DNA from: JBNKWA01 sp050299555
Lineage (GTDB): Bacteria > Pseudomonadota > Alphaproteobacteria > Rhodobacterales > Rhodobacteraceae
DNA: 64,000 bases
Assembly (NCBI GenBank): GCA_050299555.1
Contig: JBNKWA010000076.1
Location: forward strand, 12,694-76,693
Direction of reading: 5' to 3'
Positions 18,368 to 26,267 of this stretch are shown piece after piece. Every line of letters starts with the position of its first letter. The stretch's first letter is position 1. The notes under the pieces were generated by a model. It saw only the letters and a program-made list of their open reading frames with translations. It was not told where the DNA came from and did not search any database. The translations under genes and the position numbers were made by a program.

Positions 18368-18499
18368 CCGGGCGCGAACAGCGGCCGGTCCCACACGGTT
18401 CCCGCGCCCCGCCCGAGGCCGGGGCTGTGGACATTGCGCCGGCGGGGTCCCAGCATGAGGCCTATCGCCGACGCCAGCTGCCCGGGACCCAAACCCGCG

Positions 18500-19147
18500 A
18501 TGACGAAATCGACCCCGATCCCGGACCCACCGCTGAGGCAGAACCCGCACGCGGTGCGCGAGGCTCGCGAGAAGAACCTGGAAGTGGCCATCGGCCGTCA
18601 GGTGCGGGAGTTGCGCAAGCGCCAGCGCCTGACCGGCGGCGAGCTGGCGGCGCAGACCGGGCTGTCGGTGGGCATGCTGTCGAAGATCGAGAATGGCGTG
18701 ATATCGCCGTCGCTCAACACCCTTTCGGCGCTGGCCCATGCGCTCAGCGTGCCGCTGGTGCAACTGTTCTCCGGCTACGAGGAAACCCGCGGCTGCATGC
18801 ACGTCAAGGCCGGCGAGGGGGTCGAGATCGAGCGCGCCGGCACCCGGGCCGGCCACCAGTACCATCTGCTGGGGCATATCGGGTCGAACAAGTCGGGCGT
18901 CGTCGTGGAGCCGTATCTGATCACCCTCGACAGCAAGAGCGACCGCTTCCCGGCATTCCAGCACGAGGGGATCGAGATGCTCTACATGCTCGACGGCCGC
19001 ATGGAGTACCGCCACGCGGAACGCCTGTACCTGATGGAGCCGGGCGATTCGCTGATGTTCGATTCCGATGCGCCGCACGGGCCGGAAAGCCTGCTGGTCC
19101 TGCCGATCCGCTATCTGTCGATCATCACCTATGCCCAGGAACGCTGA
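18500..19147 (+). CDS. XRE family regulator with C-terminal cupin domain
   Basis: A 215-residue protein. The XRE helix-turn-helix is at about residues 35-90 (LTGGELAAQTGLSVGMLSKIENGVISPSLNTL) and the cupin sensor at about 140-205 (HEGIEMLYMLDGRMEYRHAERLYLMEPGDSLMFDSDAPHGP). An upstream in-frame ATG at 18434 adds a Pro/Arg-rich leader, so 18500 is chosen. Regulators of this type commonly head gmaS/glxBCD clusters, and the next four genes are just that set. An inverted repeat in the intervening gap is a likely binding site. Confidence 0.88.
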   Translation: MTKSTPIPDPPLRQNPHAVREAREKNLEVAIGRQVRELRKRQRLTGGELAAQTGLSVGMLSKIENGVISPSLNTLSALAHALSVPLVQLFSGYEETRGCMHVKAGEGVEIERAGTRAGHQYHLLGHIGSNKSGVVVEPYLITLDSKSDRFPAFQHEGIEMLYMLDGRMEYRHAERLYLMEPGDSLMFDSDAPHGPESLLVLPIRYLSIITYAQER

Positions 19148-19226
19148 CTTTCCGGTCGGTGGCCGCTTCAGGTGATGGAATCTTGGGCAGCGGAGCACCG
19201 CCGCCGGCGCGCCCGCTGATTTCCCT

Positions 19227-19243
19227 GAAAGAATAAAACTTTC
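19227..19243 (+). promoter_or_regulatory. Candidate operator/promoter of the mgs/glx operon
   Basis: An inverted repeat GAAAG-N7-CTTTC inside a short AT-rich island (CTGAAAGAATAAAACTTTCT), in otherwise GC-rich DNA, 58 bp before the amidotransferase gene. The probable ligand is the XRE-cupin regulator encoded just upstream. Confidence 0.45.
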
Positions 19244-19300
19244 TCTGCGGTAAGGTGAGGCGCGGCGTTTCTGGCGCCGGCAATCCGCGGAGAAGGGGCC

Positions 19301-20188
19301 ATGTGCGGCATCGTTGGGCTGTTCCTGAAGCGTGACGCCTTGCGCCCGCGGCTTGGCGAGATGCTGGCCGGCATGCTGATCGCCATGTCCGATCGCGGCC
19401 CCGACAGCGCCGGGGTGGCGATCTATGGCGACGCGGTCGAGGGCTGCAAGATCACCGTCCAGTCGTCGCGGCCGGAGGCGGATTTCGATGCTCTCGACCA
19501 GAGGCTTGGCGCCGCGATCGGCGCGCCGGTCACGCTTCGGGTCGTCGACACCCATGCCGTCCTGACCCTGCCGGAGGCGGCAGCGGCAGCGGCGACGCGC
19601 TGGCTTGAGGCGGCTGGACTGCGGGTCATGGGCACCGGCGCGTCGATGGAGATCTTCAAGGAGGTGGGCCCGCCCGCCGAGGTCGCGGCCCGGTTCGGGA
19701 TCCGCCGGATGGCGGGAAGCCACGGCATCGGCCATACCCGCATGGCGACCGAGTCGGCGGTGACCACGCTCGGCGCGCATCCGTTCTCCACCGCCGCCGA
19801 CCAGTGCCTTGTGCACAACGGCTCGCTCTCCAACCACAACTGGGTGCGCCGCAAGCTGGCCCGCAAGGGCGTGACAACCCGCACCGAGAACGACACCGAG
19901 GTGGGCGCCGCCTATATCTCGTGGCGCATGGCCGGGGGCGCCAGCCTGGGCGAGGCGCTGGAAGGCACGCTGCGGGACCTCGACGGGTTCTTCACCTTCG
20001 TGACCGGCACGCGGAACGGCTTTGGGGTGGTGCGCGACGCCATTGCCTGCAAGCCGGCGGTGATGGCCGAGACCGACGGCTACGTCGCCTTCGGCTCCGA
20101 GTACCGGGCCTTTGCCGATCTTCCGGGGATCGAGGCGGCCCGGGTGTGGGAGCCGGAGCCGGCGACGGTCTATTTCTGGGAGCGCTGA
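19301..20188 (+). CDS. mgsA: Class II glutamine amidotransferase subunit (MgsA/GlxB type)
   Basis: A 295-residue N-terminal-nucleophile amidotransferase. After the initiator Met comes CGIVGLF, so Cys2 is the catalytic residue. Other signatures are SDRGPDSAGVAIYG, GHTRMATESAVT and VHNGSLSNHNWVRRKL. It corresponds to the glutaminase domain of glutamate synthase, here as a separate subunit. It should supply the amido nitrogen, or act on gamma-glutamylmethylamide, for the FMN subunit two genes down. Starts after GAGAAGGGG. Three bp separate it from the next gene. Confidence 0.85.
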   Translation: MCGIVGLFLKRDALRPRLGEMLAGMLIAMSDRGPDSAGVAIYGDAVEGCKITVQSSRPEADFDALDQRLGAAIGAPVTLRVVDTHAVLTLPEAAAAAATRWLEAAGLRVMGTGASMEIFKEVGPPAEVAARFGIRRMAGSHGIGHTRMATESAVTTLGAHPFSTAADQCLVHNGSLSNHNWVRRKLARKGVTTRTENDTEVGAAYISWRMAGGASLGEALEGTLRDLDGFFTFVTGTRNGFGVVRDAIACKPAVMAETDGYVAFGSEYRAFADLPGIEAARVWEPEPATVYFWER

Positions 20189-20191
20189 GCC

Positions 20192-20875
20192 ATGCCGAAC
20201 ATCGACATGGCGGTGACGCCCCTCAGAGAGGTCAATGCGACGCTTCAGGCCGCGGCGCGGGCACGCGCGGACGATACCTTCGTCCTCGAAAACCCGCGTG
20301 GCAGCCACGCCATGGCCTGCGGCTTGGACGGGCCGCTGAAGGTCATCGTCAGGGGCTCGGCCGGCTACTACTGTGCCGGCATGAACAAGGACGCCCGGGT
20401 GCATGTGCAGGGCTCGGCCGGGCCGGGCGTGGCCGAGAACCTGATGTCGGGCGAAGTGGTGATCGACGGCGATGCCAGCCAGTATGCCGGGGCGACCGGT
20501 CGGGGCGGGCTCTTGAACATCAGGGGCAATGCCTCGTCGCGCTGCGGCATCTCGATGAAGGGGATCGACATCGTGGTGCATGGCAGCATCGGCCACATGT
20601 CCGCCTTCATGGCCCAGAAGGGCAACCTCGTGGTGCTGGGCGATGCCGGCGATGCGCTGGGCGACTCGCTTTACGAGGCGCGGCTGTTCGTGCGCGGCAG
20701 CGTTCGCAGCCTGGGCGCGGATTGCATCGAGAAGGAGATGCGGCCCGAGCACCTGGACATCCTGGCGGCGCTGCTGGAACGCGCCGGCGCGTCGGCCCGG
20801 CCGGACGAGTTCCGCCGCTACGGGTCGGCCCGGCGGCTCTACCACTTCAACATCGACCATGCGGACGCGTACTGA
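20192..20875 (+). CDS. mgsB: GXGXG-motif subunit (MgsB/GlxC type)
   Basis: A 227-residue protein equivalent to the C-terminal beta-helix domain of glutamate synthase GltB. Repeated Gly-spaced turns are seen: GSAGYYCAGMN, GDASQYAGATGRGG, GSIGHMSAFMAQKG, GDAGDALGDS. It probably scaffolds the amidotransferase and FMN subunits. It overlaps neither neighbour but is spaced only 3 and 12 bp from them, so this is one transcript. Confidence 0.85.
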   Translation: MPNIDMAVTPLREVNATLQAAARARADDTFVLENPRGSHAMACGLDGPLKVIVRGSAGYYCAGMNKDARVHVQGSAGPGVAENLMSGEVVIDGDASQYAGATGRGGLLNIRGNASSRCGISMKGIDIVVHGSIGHMSAFMAQKGNLVVLGDAGDALGDSLYEARLFVRGSVRSLGADCIEKEMRPEHLDILAALLERAGASARPDEFRRYGSARRLYHFNIDHADAY

Positions 20876-20887
20876 GGGATTTCGGCC

Positions 20888-22213
20888 ATGGACAAGACCC
20901 CGCCGACCGAACCGCGCCAGTCCTGGACCTTCTCGCGTGAGGTCAATTCCGAGATCCGCCGCGCGGCGGCGACCGGCATCTACGACATCCGCGGTGGCGG
21001 CGCCAAGCGCCGGGTGCCGCATTTCGACGATCTGTTGTTCCTCGGGGCCTCGATGTCGCGCTACCCGCTGGAAGGCTATCGCGAGCGCTGCGACACGACG
21101 GTCACGCTGGGGACGCGCTTTGCCAAAAGGCCGATCGCGCTGAAGATCCCGATCACCATAGCCGGGATGTCGTTCGGCGCACTGTCGGGGCCGGCGAAGG
21201 AGGCCCTGGGCCGCGGTGCCACCATGGCCGGGACCTCGACCACCACCGGCGACGGCGGCATGACCGAGGAGGAGCGCGGCCATTCCGAGACGCTGGTCTA
21301 CCAGGTTCTGCCCAGCCGCTATGGCATGAACCCGGACGATCTGCGCCGCGCCGATGCCATCGAGGTGGTGGTCGGGCAGGGGGCCAAGCCCGGCGGCGGC
21401 GGCATGCTTCTGGGCCAGAAGATCACCGGGCGCGTGGCCGGCATGCGCGACTTGCCGGTGGGGATCGACCAGCGCTCCGCCTGCCGGCATCCCGACTGGA
21501 CCGGCCCCGACGATCTGGAAATCAAGATCCTGGAGCTGCGCGAGATTACCGGCTGGGAGAAGCCGATCTATGTCAAGATCGGCGGCGCGCGGCCCTATTA
21601 CGACACCGCCCTGGCGGTCAAGGCCGGGGCCGATGTGGTGGTGCTGGACGGGATGCAGGGCGGTACCGCCGCGACCCAGGACGTGTTCATCGAACATGTC
21701 GGCCAGCCGACCCTGGCCTGCATCCGCCCGGCAGTGCAAGCGCTGCAGGATCTCGACATGCACCGCGAGGTGCAACTGGTGGTCTCGGGCGGCATTCGCA
21801 GCGGTGCCGATGTGGCCAAGGCCCTGGCGCTGGGCGCCGATGCGGTCGCCATCGGGACGGCGGCGCTGATCGCGCTCGGCGACAACGACCCGAAATGGGA
21901 GGACGAATACCGCAGGCTGGGCTCCGCCGCCGGGGCCTATGACGACTGGCACGAGGGCCGCGACCCGGCCGGCATCACCACCCAGGACCCCGAGCTGATG
22001 CAGCGGCTGGATCCCGTGGCCGGCGGCCGGCGCCTGCGCAACTACCTCAACGTGATGACGCTGGAGTGCCAGACCCTGGCCCGGGCCTGCGGCAAGAGCC
22101 ACGTGCACAATCTCGAACCGGAAGACCTGTGTGCGCTGACCCTGGAGGCGGCGGCCATGGCGCAGGTGCCGCTGGCGGGAACCGACTGGTATCCGGGCAA
22201 GCCGGGCTTCTGA
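20888..22213 (+). CDS. mgsC: FMN-binding glutamate-synthase-like subunit (MgsC/GlxD type)
   Basis: A 441-residue TIM-barrel protein matching the FMN domain of GltB: ITIAGMSFGALSGPAKEALGRGA, GQGAKPGGGGMLLGQKI, VVLDGMQGGTAATQDVF and SGGIRSGADVAKALALGADAVAIGTAALIALG. Where GltB has its C-x5-C-x4-C [3Fe-4S] loop, this protein reads GDNDPKWEDEYRRLG, so the cluster ligands are absent at that place. It should form glutamate or N-methylglutamate from 2-oxoglutarate with MgsA and MgsB. A divergent paralogue lies at 28271. Confidence 0.85.
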   Translation: MDKTPPTEPRQSWTFSREVNSEIRRAAATGIYDIRGGGAKRRVPHFDDLLFLGASMSRYPLEGYRERCDTTVTLGTRFAKRPIALKIPITIAGMSFGALSGPAKEALGRGATMAGTSTTTGDGGMTEEERGHSETLVYQVLPSRYGMNPDDLRRADAIEVVVGQGAKPGGGGMLLGQKITGRVAGMRDLPVGIDQRSACRHPDWTGPDDLEIKILELREITGWEKPIYVKIGGARPYYDTALAVKAGADVVVLDGMQGGTAATQDVFIEHVGQPTLACIRPAVQALQDLDMHREVQLVVSGGIRSGADVAKALALGADAVAIGTAALIALGDNDPKWEDEYRRLGSAAGAYDDWHEGRDPAGITTQDPELMQRLDPVAGGRRLRNYLNVMTLECQTLARACGKSHVHNLEPEDLCALTLEAAAMAQVPLAGTDWYPGKPGF

Positions 22214-22278
22214 GCGGCGCAGGGTCGCGGGGGGCGCTGCCGCCCCGGAAGCGGAACGAAAGACGAGAGGAGACAGTG

Positions 22279-23583
22279 ATGACCGATCTGGCCGCCTTCG
22301 CCGAGGACAAGGGCGTCAAGTACTTCATGATCTCCTATACCGACCTTTTCGGCGGGCAGCGGGCCAAGCTGGTCCCGGCGCAGGCGATCGCAGCCATGCA
22401 GGCCGATGGCGCCGGCTTTGCCGGTTTCGCCACCTGGCTGGACCTGACGCCGGCGCATCCCGACATGCTGGCGGTGCCCGATGCCGATGCCGTCGTGCAG
22501 CTTCCCTGGAAGCGCGAGGTCGCCTGGCTGCCGGCGGACTGCGTGATGGACGGCAAGCCCGTCGAGCAGGCGCCGCGCAACGTGCTGCACCGGCGGGGGG
22601 CCGAGGCCGAGGCCGACGGCCTGCGGGTCAGGACCGGGGTCGAGGCGGAGTTCTTCCTGCTGGCGCCGGACGGCGAAAGGGTCTCCGATCCCTTCGATAC
22701 GGCGGCCAAGCCCTGCTACGACCAGCAGGCGGTGATGCGGCGCTATGACGTGATCGCCGAAATCTGCGACTACATGCTGGAGCTGGGCTGGAACCCCTAC
22801 CAGAACGACCACGAGGACGCCAACGGCCAGTTCGAGATGAACTGGGACTTCGCCGATGCCCTGGTCACCGCCGACCGCCACTCGTTCTTCAAGTTCATGG
22901 TCAAGTCGGTGGCCGAGAAGCATGGGCTGCGCGCCACCTTCATGCCCAAGCCGATCGAGGGGCTGACCGGCAATGGCTGCCACACCCATGTGTCGGTCTG
23001 GGACAAGGCGGGCAGGACCAACGCCTTCGCCGACGACACCGGTGAGCTGGGCCTTTCCGATGCCGGGCGCCACTTCCTCGGCGGGATCATGAAGCACGCC
23101 GAGGCGCTGGCGGCGATCACCAACCCGACGGTCAACAGCTACAAGCGGATCAACGCCCCGATCACCGTCTCGGGCGCGACCTGGGCGCCCAATACCATCA
23201 CCTGGTCCGGCAACAACCGCACCCACATGGTGCGCGTGCCCGGACCGGGCCGGATCGAGCTGCGCCTGCCCGACGGTGCCGCGAACCCCTATCTGCTGCA
23301 GGCGGTGATCATCGCCGCGGGACTGTCCGGCCTGCGCACCAGCGCCGATCCCGGCAAGCGCCACGATATCGACATGTATGCCGAGGGACATCTGGTGCGG
23401 GACGCGCGACGACTGCCGCTGAACCTTCTCGATGCCATCCGCGCCTACGATGCCGACGCGGACCTGAAGGCGGCCATGGGCGAGGCCTTCTCGGCCTCCT
23501 ACACCAGGATGAAGATGCAGGAGTGGAACTCCTTCGTGTCGCACTTCTCGCACTGGGAGCGGGAGCACACGCTCGACATCTGA
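22279..23583 (+). CDS. gmaS: Type III glutamine synthetase family, gamma-glutamylmethylamide synthetase-like
   Basis: A 434-residue GlnT/GmaS-type ligase. It has KYFMISYTDLFGGQRAKLVPA near the start, the catalytic ATP-grasp region (TGVEAEFFLL, NDHEDANGQFEMNW), the GNGCHTHVSVWD histidine loop and the arginine segment NNRTHMVRVPGPGRIELRLPDGA. It joins ammonia or methylamine to glutamate with ATP. Behind mgsABC this suggests the gamma-glutamylmethylamide / N-methylglutamate route of methylamine use. The NMG dehydrogenase genes (mgdABCD) are not in this window, so a role in ammonia assimilation (glnT) remains possible. Confidence 0.82.
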   Translation: MTDLAAFAEDKGVKYFMISYTDLFGGQRAKLVPAQAIAAMQADGAGFAGFATWLDLTPAHPDMLAVPDADAVVQLPWKREVAWLPADCVMDGKPVEQAPRNVLHRRGAEAEADGLRVRTGVEAEFFLLAPDGERVSDPFDTAAKPCYDQQAVMRRYDVIAEICDYMLELGWNPYQNDHEDANGQFEMNWDFADALVTADRHSFFKFMVKSVAEKHGLRATFMPKPIEGLTGNGCHTHVSVWDKAGRTNAFADDTGELGLSDAGRHFLGGIMKHAEALAAITNPTVNSYKRINAPITVSGATWAPNTITWSGNNRTHMVRVPGPGRIELRLPDGAANPYLLQAVIIAAGLSGLRTSADPGKRHDIDMYAEGHLVRDARRLPLNLLDAIRAYDADADLKAAMGEAFSASYTRMKMQEWNSFVSHFSHWEREHTLDI

Positions 23584-23782
23584 GCTGCCATCCACGGGGG
23601 GCCTGCCCGGGCAGGGCGCCTTTCGGGGCGGGCCGGTTGAAACGCTTCTGAAATGACCGTGACCGCGGCACGCCGACTCTTCGCAGCTCGGCGGCATTTG
23701 CTATTCATTGGCGACCTTCATCGCCGGGTGGCAGACTGAGACCACCGGCGCGATGGCGGATGGCTGGACGGGGGGACCACGG

Positions 23783-24163
23783 ATGACTGGGGCGGCGGTA
23801 ATCGTGGTCGTTGCCAAGATCTGGCTCTGGATCGGCGCGGCGGTGGCCGTGGCCTTCCTGACCGTCGGCATAGACCGGGTCGAGGAGAACGCGCGCGGCG
23901 CCTATGTGGTCCGTCCGCTCCTCGTGCCGGGCATCCTGATGATCTGGCCGCTGGTGCTGTGGCGGTGGTGGATTCTCGAAACCGGGCGCGACGACTGGGC
24001 GGCCCGGCACGACCCGCCCCGCGACGGGCACCGCGTCGCCGCGCTGGCGATGGCCGCCGCCATCGTTCTTGCCATCGCCTCGGGGCTGCTGGCCCGCCAG
24101 GTCTGGCCGGACGGCGTGGCACCGGTGCGGGTGGCGGCGCCGGCGGAAGGCACAGGCGGATGA
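23783..24163 (+). CDS. Small membrane protein, first gene of Rieske operon
   Basis: A 126-residue protein with three predicted membrane helices (KIWLWIGAAVAVAFLTVGI; PLLVPGILMIWPLVLWRWW; VAALAMAAAIVLAIASGLLA). The start at 23783 follows a GGGGGG tract; longer in-frame starts lack a ribosome site. Its stop overlaps the next start (ATGA). It probably belongs to the membrane complex encoded by the next three genes. Family not recognised. Confidence 0.65.
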   Translation: MTGAAVIVVVAKIWLWIGAAVAVAFLTVGIDRVEENARGAYVVRPLLVPGILMIWPLVLWRWWILETGRDDWAARHDPPRDGHRVAALAMAAAIVLAIASGLLARQVWPDGVAPVRVAAPAEGTGG

Positions 24164-25224
24164 GCGTCAAGTACATCCCGGTCCAGTGGAACCGGAACAA
24201 GTACATCTATGACGCCATCATGCTGGCCGGCGTGGCGCTGTTCCTGTGGATCTTCGTCGGTCTGGCGCCGGGCTGGCTGGGCCATGACAAGCCGGTGACG
24301 CCGCAGATCCACAACGCCCGCGCCTTCGGCGCCTGCGCCTTCGTGATGCTCAGCGTCATTCTCGCCATCGGCCCGCTGGCCCGGCTCGACCGGCGGTTCC
24401 TGCCGCTGATGTACAACCGGCGGCATTTCGGGGTGATGACGCTGTTCGTGGCGCTGACCCATGCCAGCTACATCCTCGGCTGGTACTATGCCTTCTCGCC
24501 GGTGGACCGCTACGTGGCGCTGCTGGGCTCGAACGGCAGCTTTGGCCAGGTGGCGGGGTTCCCGTTCGAGCTTTTCGGGCTTTTCGCGCTGGTCTGCCTG
24601 ATGATCCTGGCCACCACCAGCCACGACTTCTGGCTGAGCTTTCTGACCGCGCCGGTGTGGAAGCGCCTGCACTACCTGATCTATCCGGCCTATGCGTCGG
24701 TGGTCGCGCATGTCTCGTTCGGGATCCTGCAGGACCAGCGCAACCACGCCCTGACCGCGGTCATCATCGGCGCGGCGCTGATCGTTGCCGGCCTGCATGT
24801 ACTGGTGGCGCTCCGCGACATCCGCGGCGGCGACCCGGCTGCGGCGGCGGCGGCGGAATCGGGCTGGGTCCGGGTCTGCCGCGCCACCGACATCGCCGAC
24901 GGCTTCGCCCGCATCGCCCGACTGCCGGGCGGCGACCGGGTGGCGGTGTTCCGGCAGGGCGACAGCCTGTCGGCGATCTCGAACGCCTGTGCGCACCAGA
25001 ACGGCCCCCTGGGCGAGGGCCGGGTCATCGACTGCCTGGTGACCTGCCCCTGGCACGGCTTTCAGTACGACGTGACCACCGGCCGCTCGCCGGCGCCGTT
25101 CACCGAGACGGTGCCCACCTACAATTTGCGGATCGAGGACGGCGCGGTGCTGGTCGATGCCAGGGCCAATCCGCCTGGAACCCCGGTGGAGCCGGCCGTC
25201 ATTCCGGCCGGGTTGCTGACATGA
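24160..25224 (+). CDS. Ferric-reductase-like membrane domain fused to Rieske [2Fe-2S] domain
   Basis: A 354-residue protein. Residues 15-230 hold about six membrane helices with paired histidines (RRHFGVMTLFVALTHASYIL; LHYLIYPAYASVVAHVSF), the pattern of a heme b ferric-reductase-like domain. Residues 240-345 are a Rieske domain with CAHQNGPLGEG and CPWHGFQYD supplying the Cys-His pairs. It should move electrons across or along the membrane between heme and a [2Fe-2S] centre. ATGA overlaps at both ends tie it to its neighbours. The fusion is unusual; partner and direction of flow are not shown by sequence. Confidence 0.82.
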   Translation: MSVKYIPVQWNRNKYIYDAIMLAGVALFLWIFVGLAPGWLGHDKPVTPQIHNARAFGACAFVMLSVILAIGPLARLDRRFLPLMYNRRHFGVMTLFVALTHASYILGWYYAFSPVDRYVALLGSNGSFGQVAGFPFELFGLFALVCLMILATTSHDFWLSFLTAPVWKRLHYLIYPAYASVVAHVSFGILQDQRNHALTAVIIGAALIVAGLHVLVALRDIRGGDPAAAAAAESGWVRVCRATDIADGFARIARLPGGDRVAVFRQGDSLSAISNACAHQNGPLGEGRVIDCLVTCPWHGFQYDVTTGRSPAPFTETVPTYNLRIEDGAVLVDARANPPGTPVEPAVIPAGLLT

Positions 25225-25994
25225 GCGGCCGCGACACGCCGTTCTTCGTCGGCTACCTCGCCGTGCCGAGGGCGCTGCGCGGCTTTCTTGTCGCCGTCGC
25301 CGCGGTGCTGGTGGCCGGGTTCGGGGTGCTGGGTCTGGCCATGGGTCTGGCCGAGGACGATCCCGGTCCGGGCCAGTTCCGCTTCGACTACGGCCAGCAG
25401 CAGGTGACCGGCCTGCTGGAGCTGACCCCCTATCCGGTAGTGCATGTCACCGCCGGCACCGATCGCATCCCCGCCGGCCACACGCTGATGCTGTCGGGGC
25501 AGGGCAAGAACGGCGCCATCGCCGAGGCCGCCGGCCTTGACGGGCAGGCGGTGACCGCGACCGGCGTCATCCTCAATCGCGGCGATCTCGACATGCTGCA
25601 GATCGCCGGCGGACAGCGCGGCCTGGCCGCCGCCAGCGGCGATGCCGCCGCCGGCCCGCCCGGGGCGCCCGGGGCGCAGGATCTCGGCCGCTGGCGGCTG
25701 GCCGGCGAGATCTGCGACGGCAAGTGCCTGGCCGGGGCCATGCGCCCGGGCCGCGGCCTCGCCCACAAGGCCTGTGCCAACCTTTGCCTGACCGGGGGTA
25801 TCCCGCCGGTCTTCGTCTCCTCCCAGCCGGTGGAGGGCGCCGAGTTCCTGCTGATCTCCGGACCCGGCGGCACCGAGCTGCCCCCGGCCGCCTACGACCG
25901 CGTCGGGCAGTACATCGAGGTCGAGGGGCAGATCACCCGCCATGGCGACCTGCTGGTCTTTGCCATCGATCCCGACACCATGGTGCTGCCGTGA
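25221..25994 (+). CDS. Membrane-anchored protein with CxxxC...CxxxC motif, unknown
   Basis: A 257-residue protein. One N-terminal membrane anchor (FLVAVAAVLVAGFGVLGLAMGLA), then a periplasmic-looking region with two beta-rich parts of similar type (residues 60-110 and 195-255, each holding a VxxxGxIxxR-like strand pair). Between them sits CDGKC followed by KACANLCLTGGIPPV, a CxxxC plus CxxxC set that could bind metal or form disulfides. Overlaps both neighbours by ATGA/GTGA. I know similar segments only from uncharacterised membrane proteins. Confidence 0.65.
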   Translation: MSGRDTPFFVGYLAVPRALRGFLVAVAAVLVAGFGVLGLAMGLAEDDPGPGQFRFDYGQQQVTGLLELTPYPVVHVTAGTDRIPAGHTLMLSGQGKNGAIAEAAGLDGQAVTATGVILNRGDLDMLQIAGGQRGLAAASGDAAAGPPGAPGAQDLGRWRLAGEICDGKCLAGAMRPGRGLAHKACANLCLTGGIPPVFVSSQPVEGAEFLLISGPGGTELPPAAYDRVGQYIEVEGQITRHGDLLVFAIDPDTMVLP

Positions 25995-26242
25995 CCCGCC
26001 GCATCCTCGGCCTGGCCCTCGCCGCGGCAGCCTTCGCGGCGCTGTTCTACGTCTCGCGCTTCTGGATCTTCCGTCTCTGGCCCGGCGATGCCGTCCTGTC
26101 GCCGCAGGGTGGACAGGTCGGCCGCTGGCTGCAGGGCACCGGGCTGGCGCCGTTCGAGCTGCTGATCTGGGCGGTCGGCGCCTTCGCGCTCCTGACGATC
26201 CTGCAACGCCTCTACGAGCGGTTCGACCGCAACGACCACTGA
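25991..26242 (+). CDS. Small two-helix membrane protein
   Basis: An 83-residue protein with a GTG start overlapping the previous stop (GTGA). Two hydrophobic segments (LGLALAAAAFAALFYVSRFW; FELLIWAVGAFALLTILQRL) with a short loop and a basic/acidic tail. Too short for most gene finders in its true frame. The tight overlap suggests a subunit of the same membrane complex. No family recognised. Confidence 0.6.
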   Translation: MTRRILGLALAAAAFAALFYVSRFWIFRLWPGDAVLSPQGGQVGRWLQGTGLAPFELLIWAVGAFALLTILQRLYERFDRNDH

Positions 26243-26267
26243 CGCGCGCAACCGAAAGGACCCGGCC

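Noticed and set aside
16769..22108. A 1779-residue open frame on the minus strand
   Set aside because: It is a shadow across emrB, the XRE gene and mgsABC, low-complexity His/Gly/Arg/Asp-rich, with no domain. Real genes are on the plus strand.
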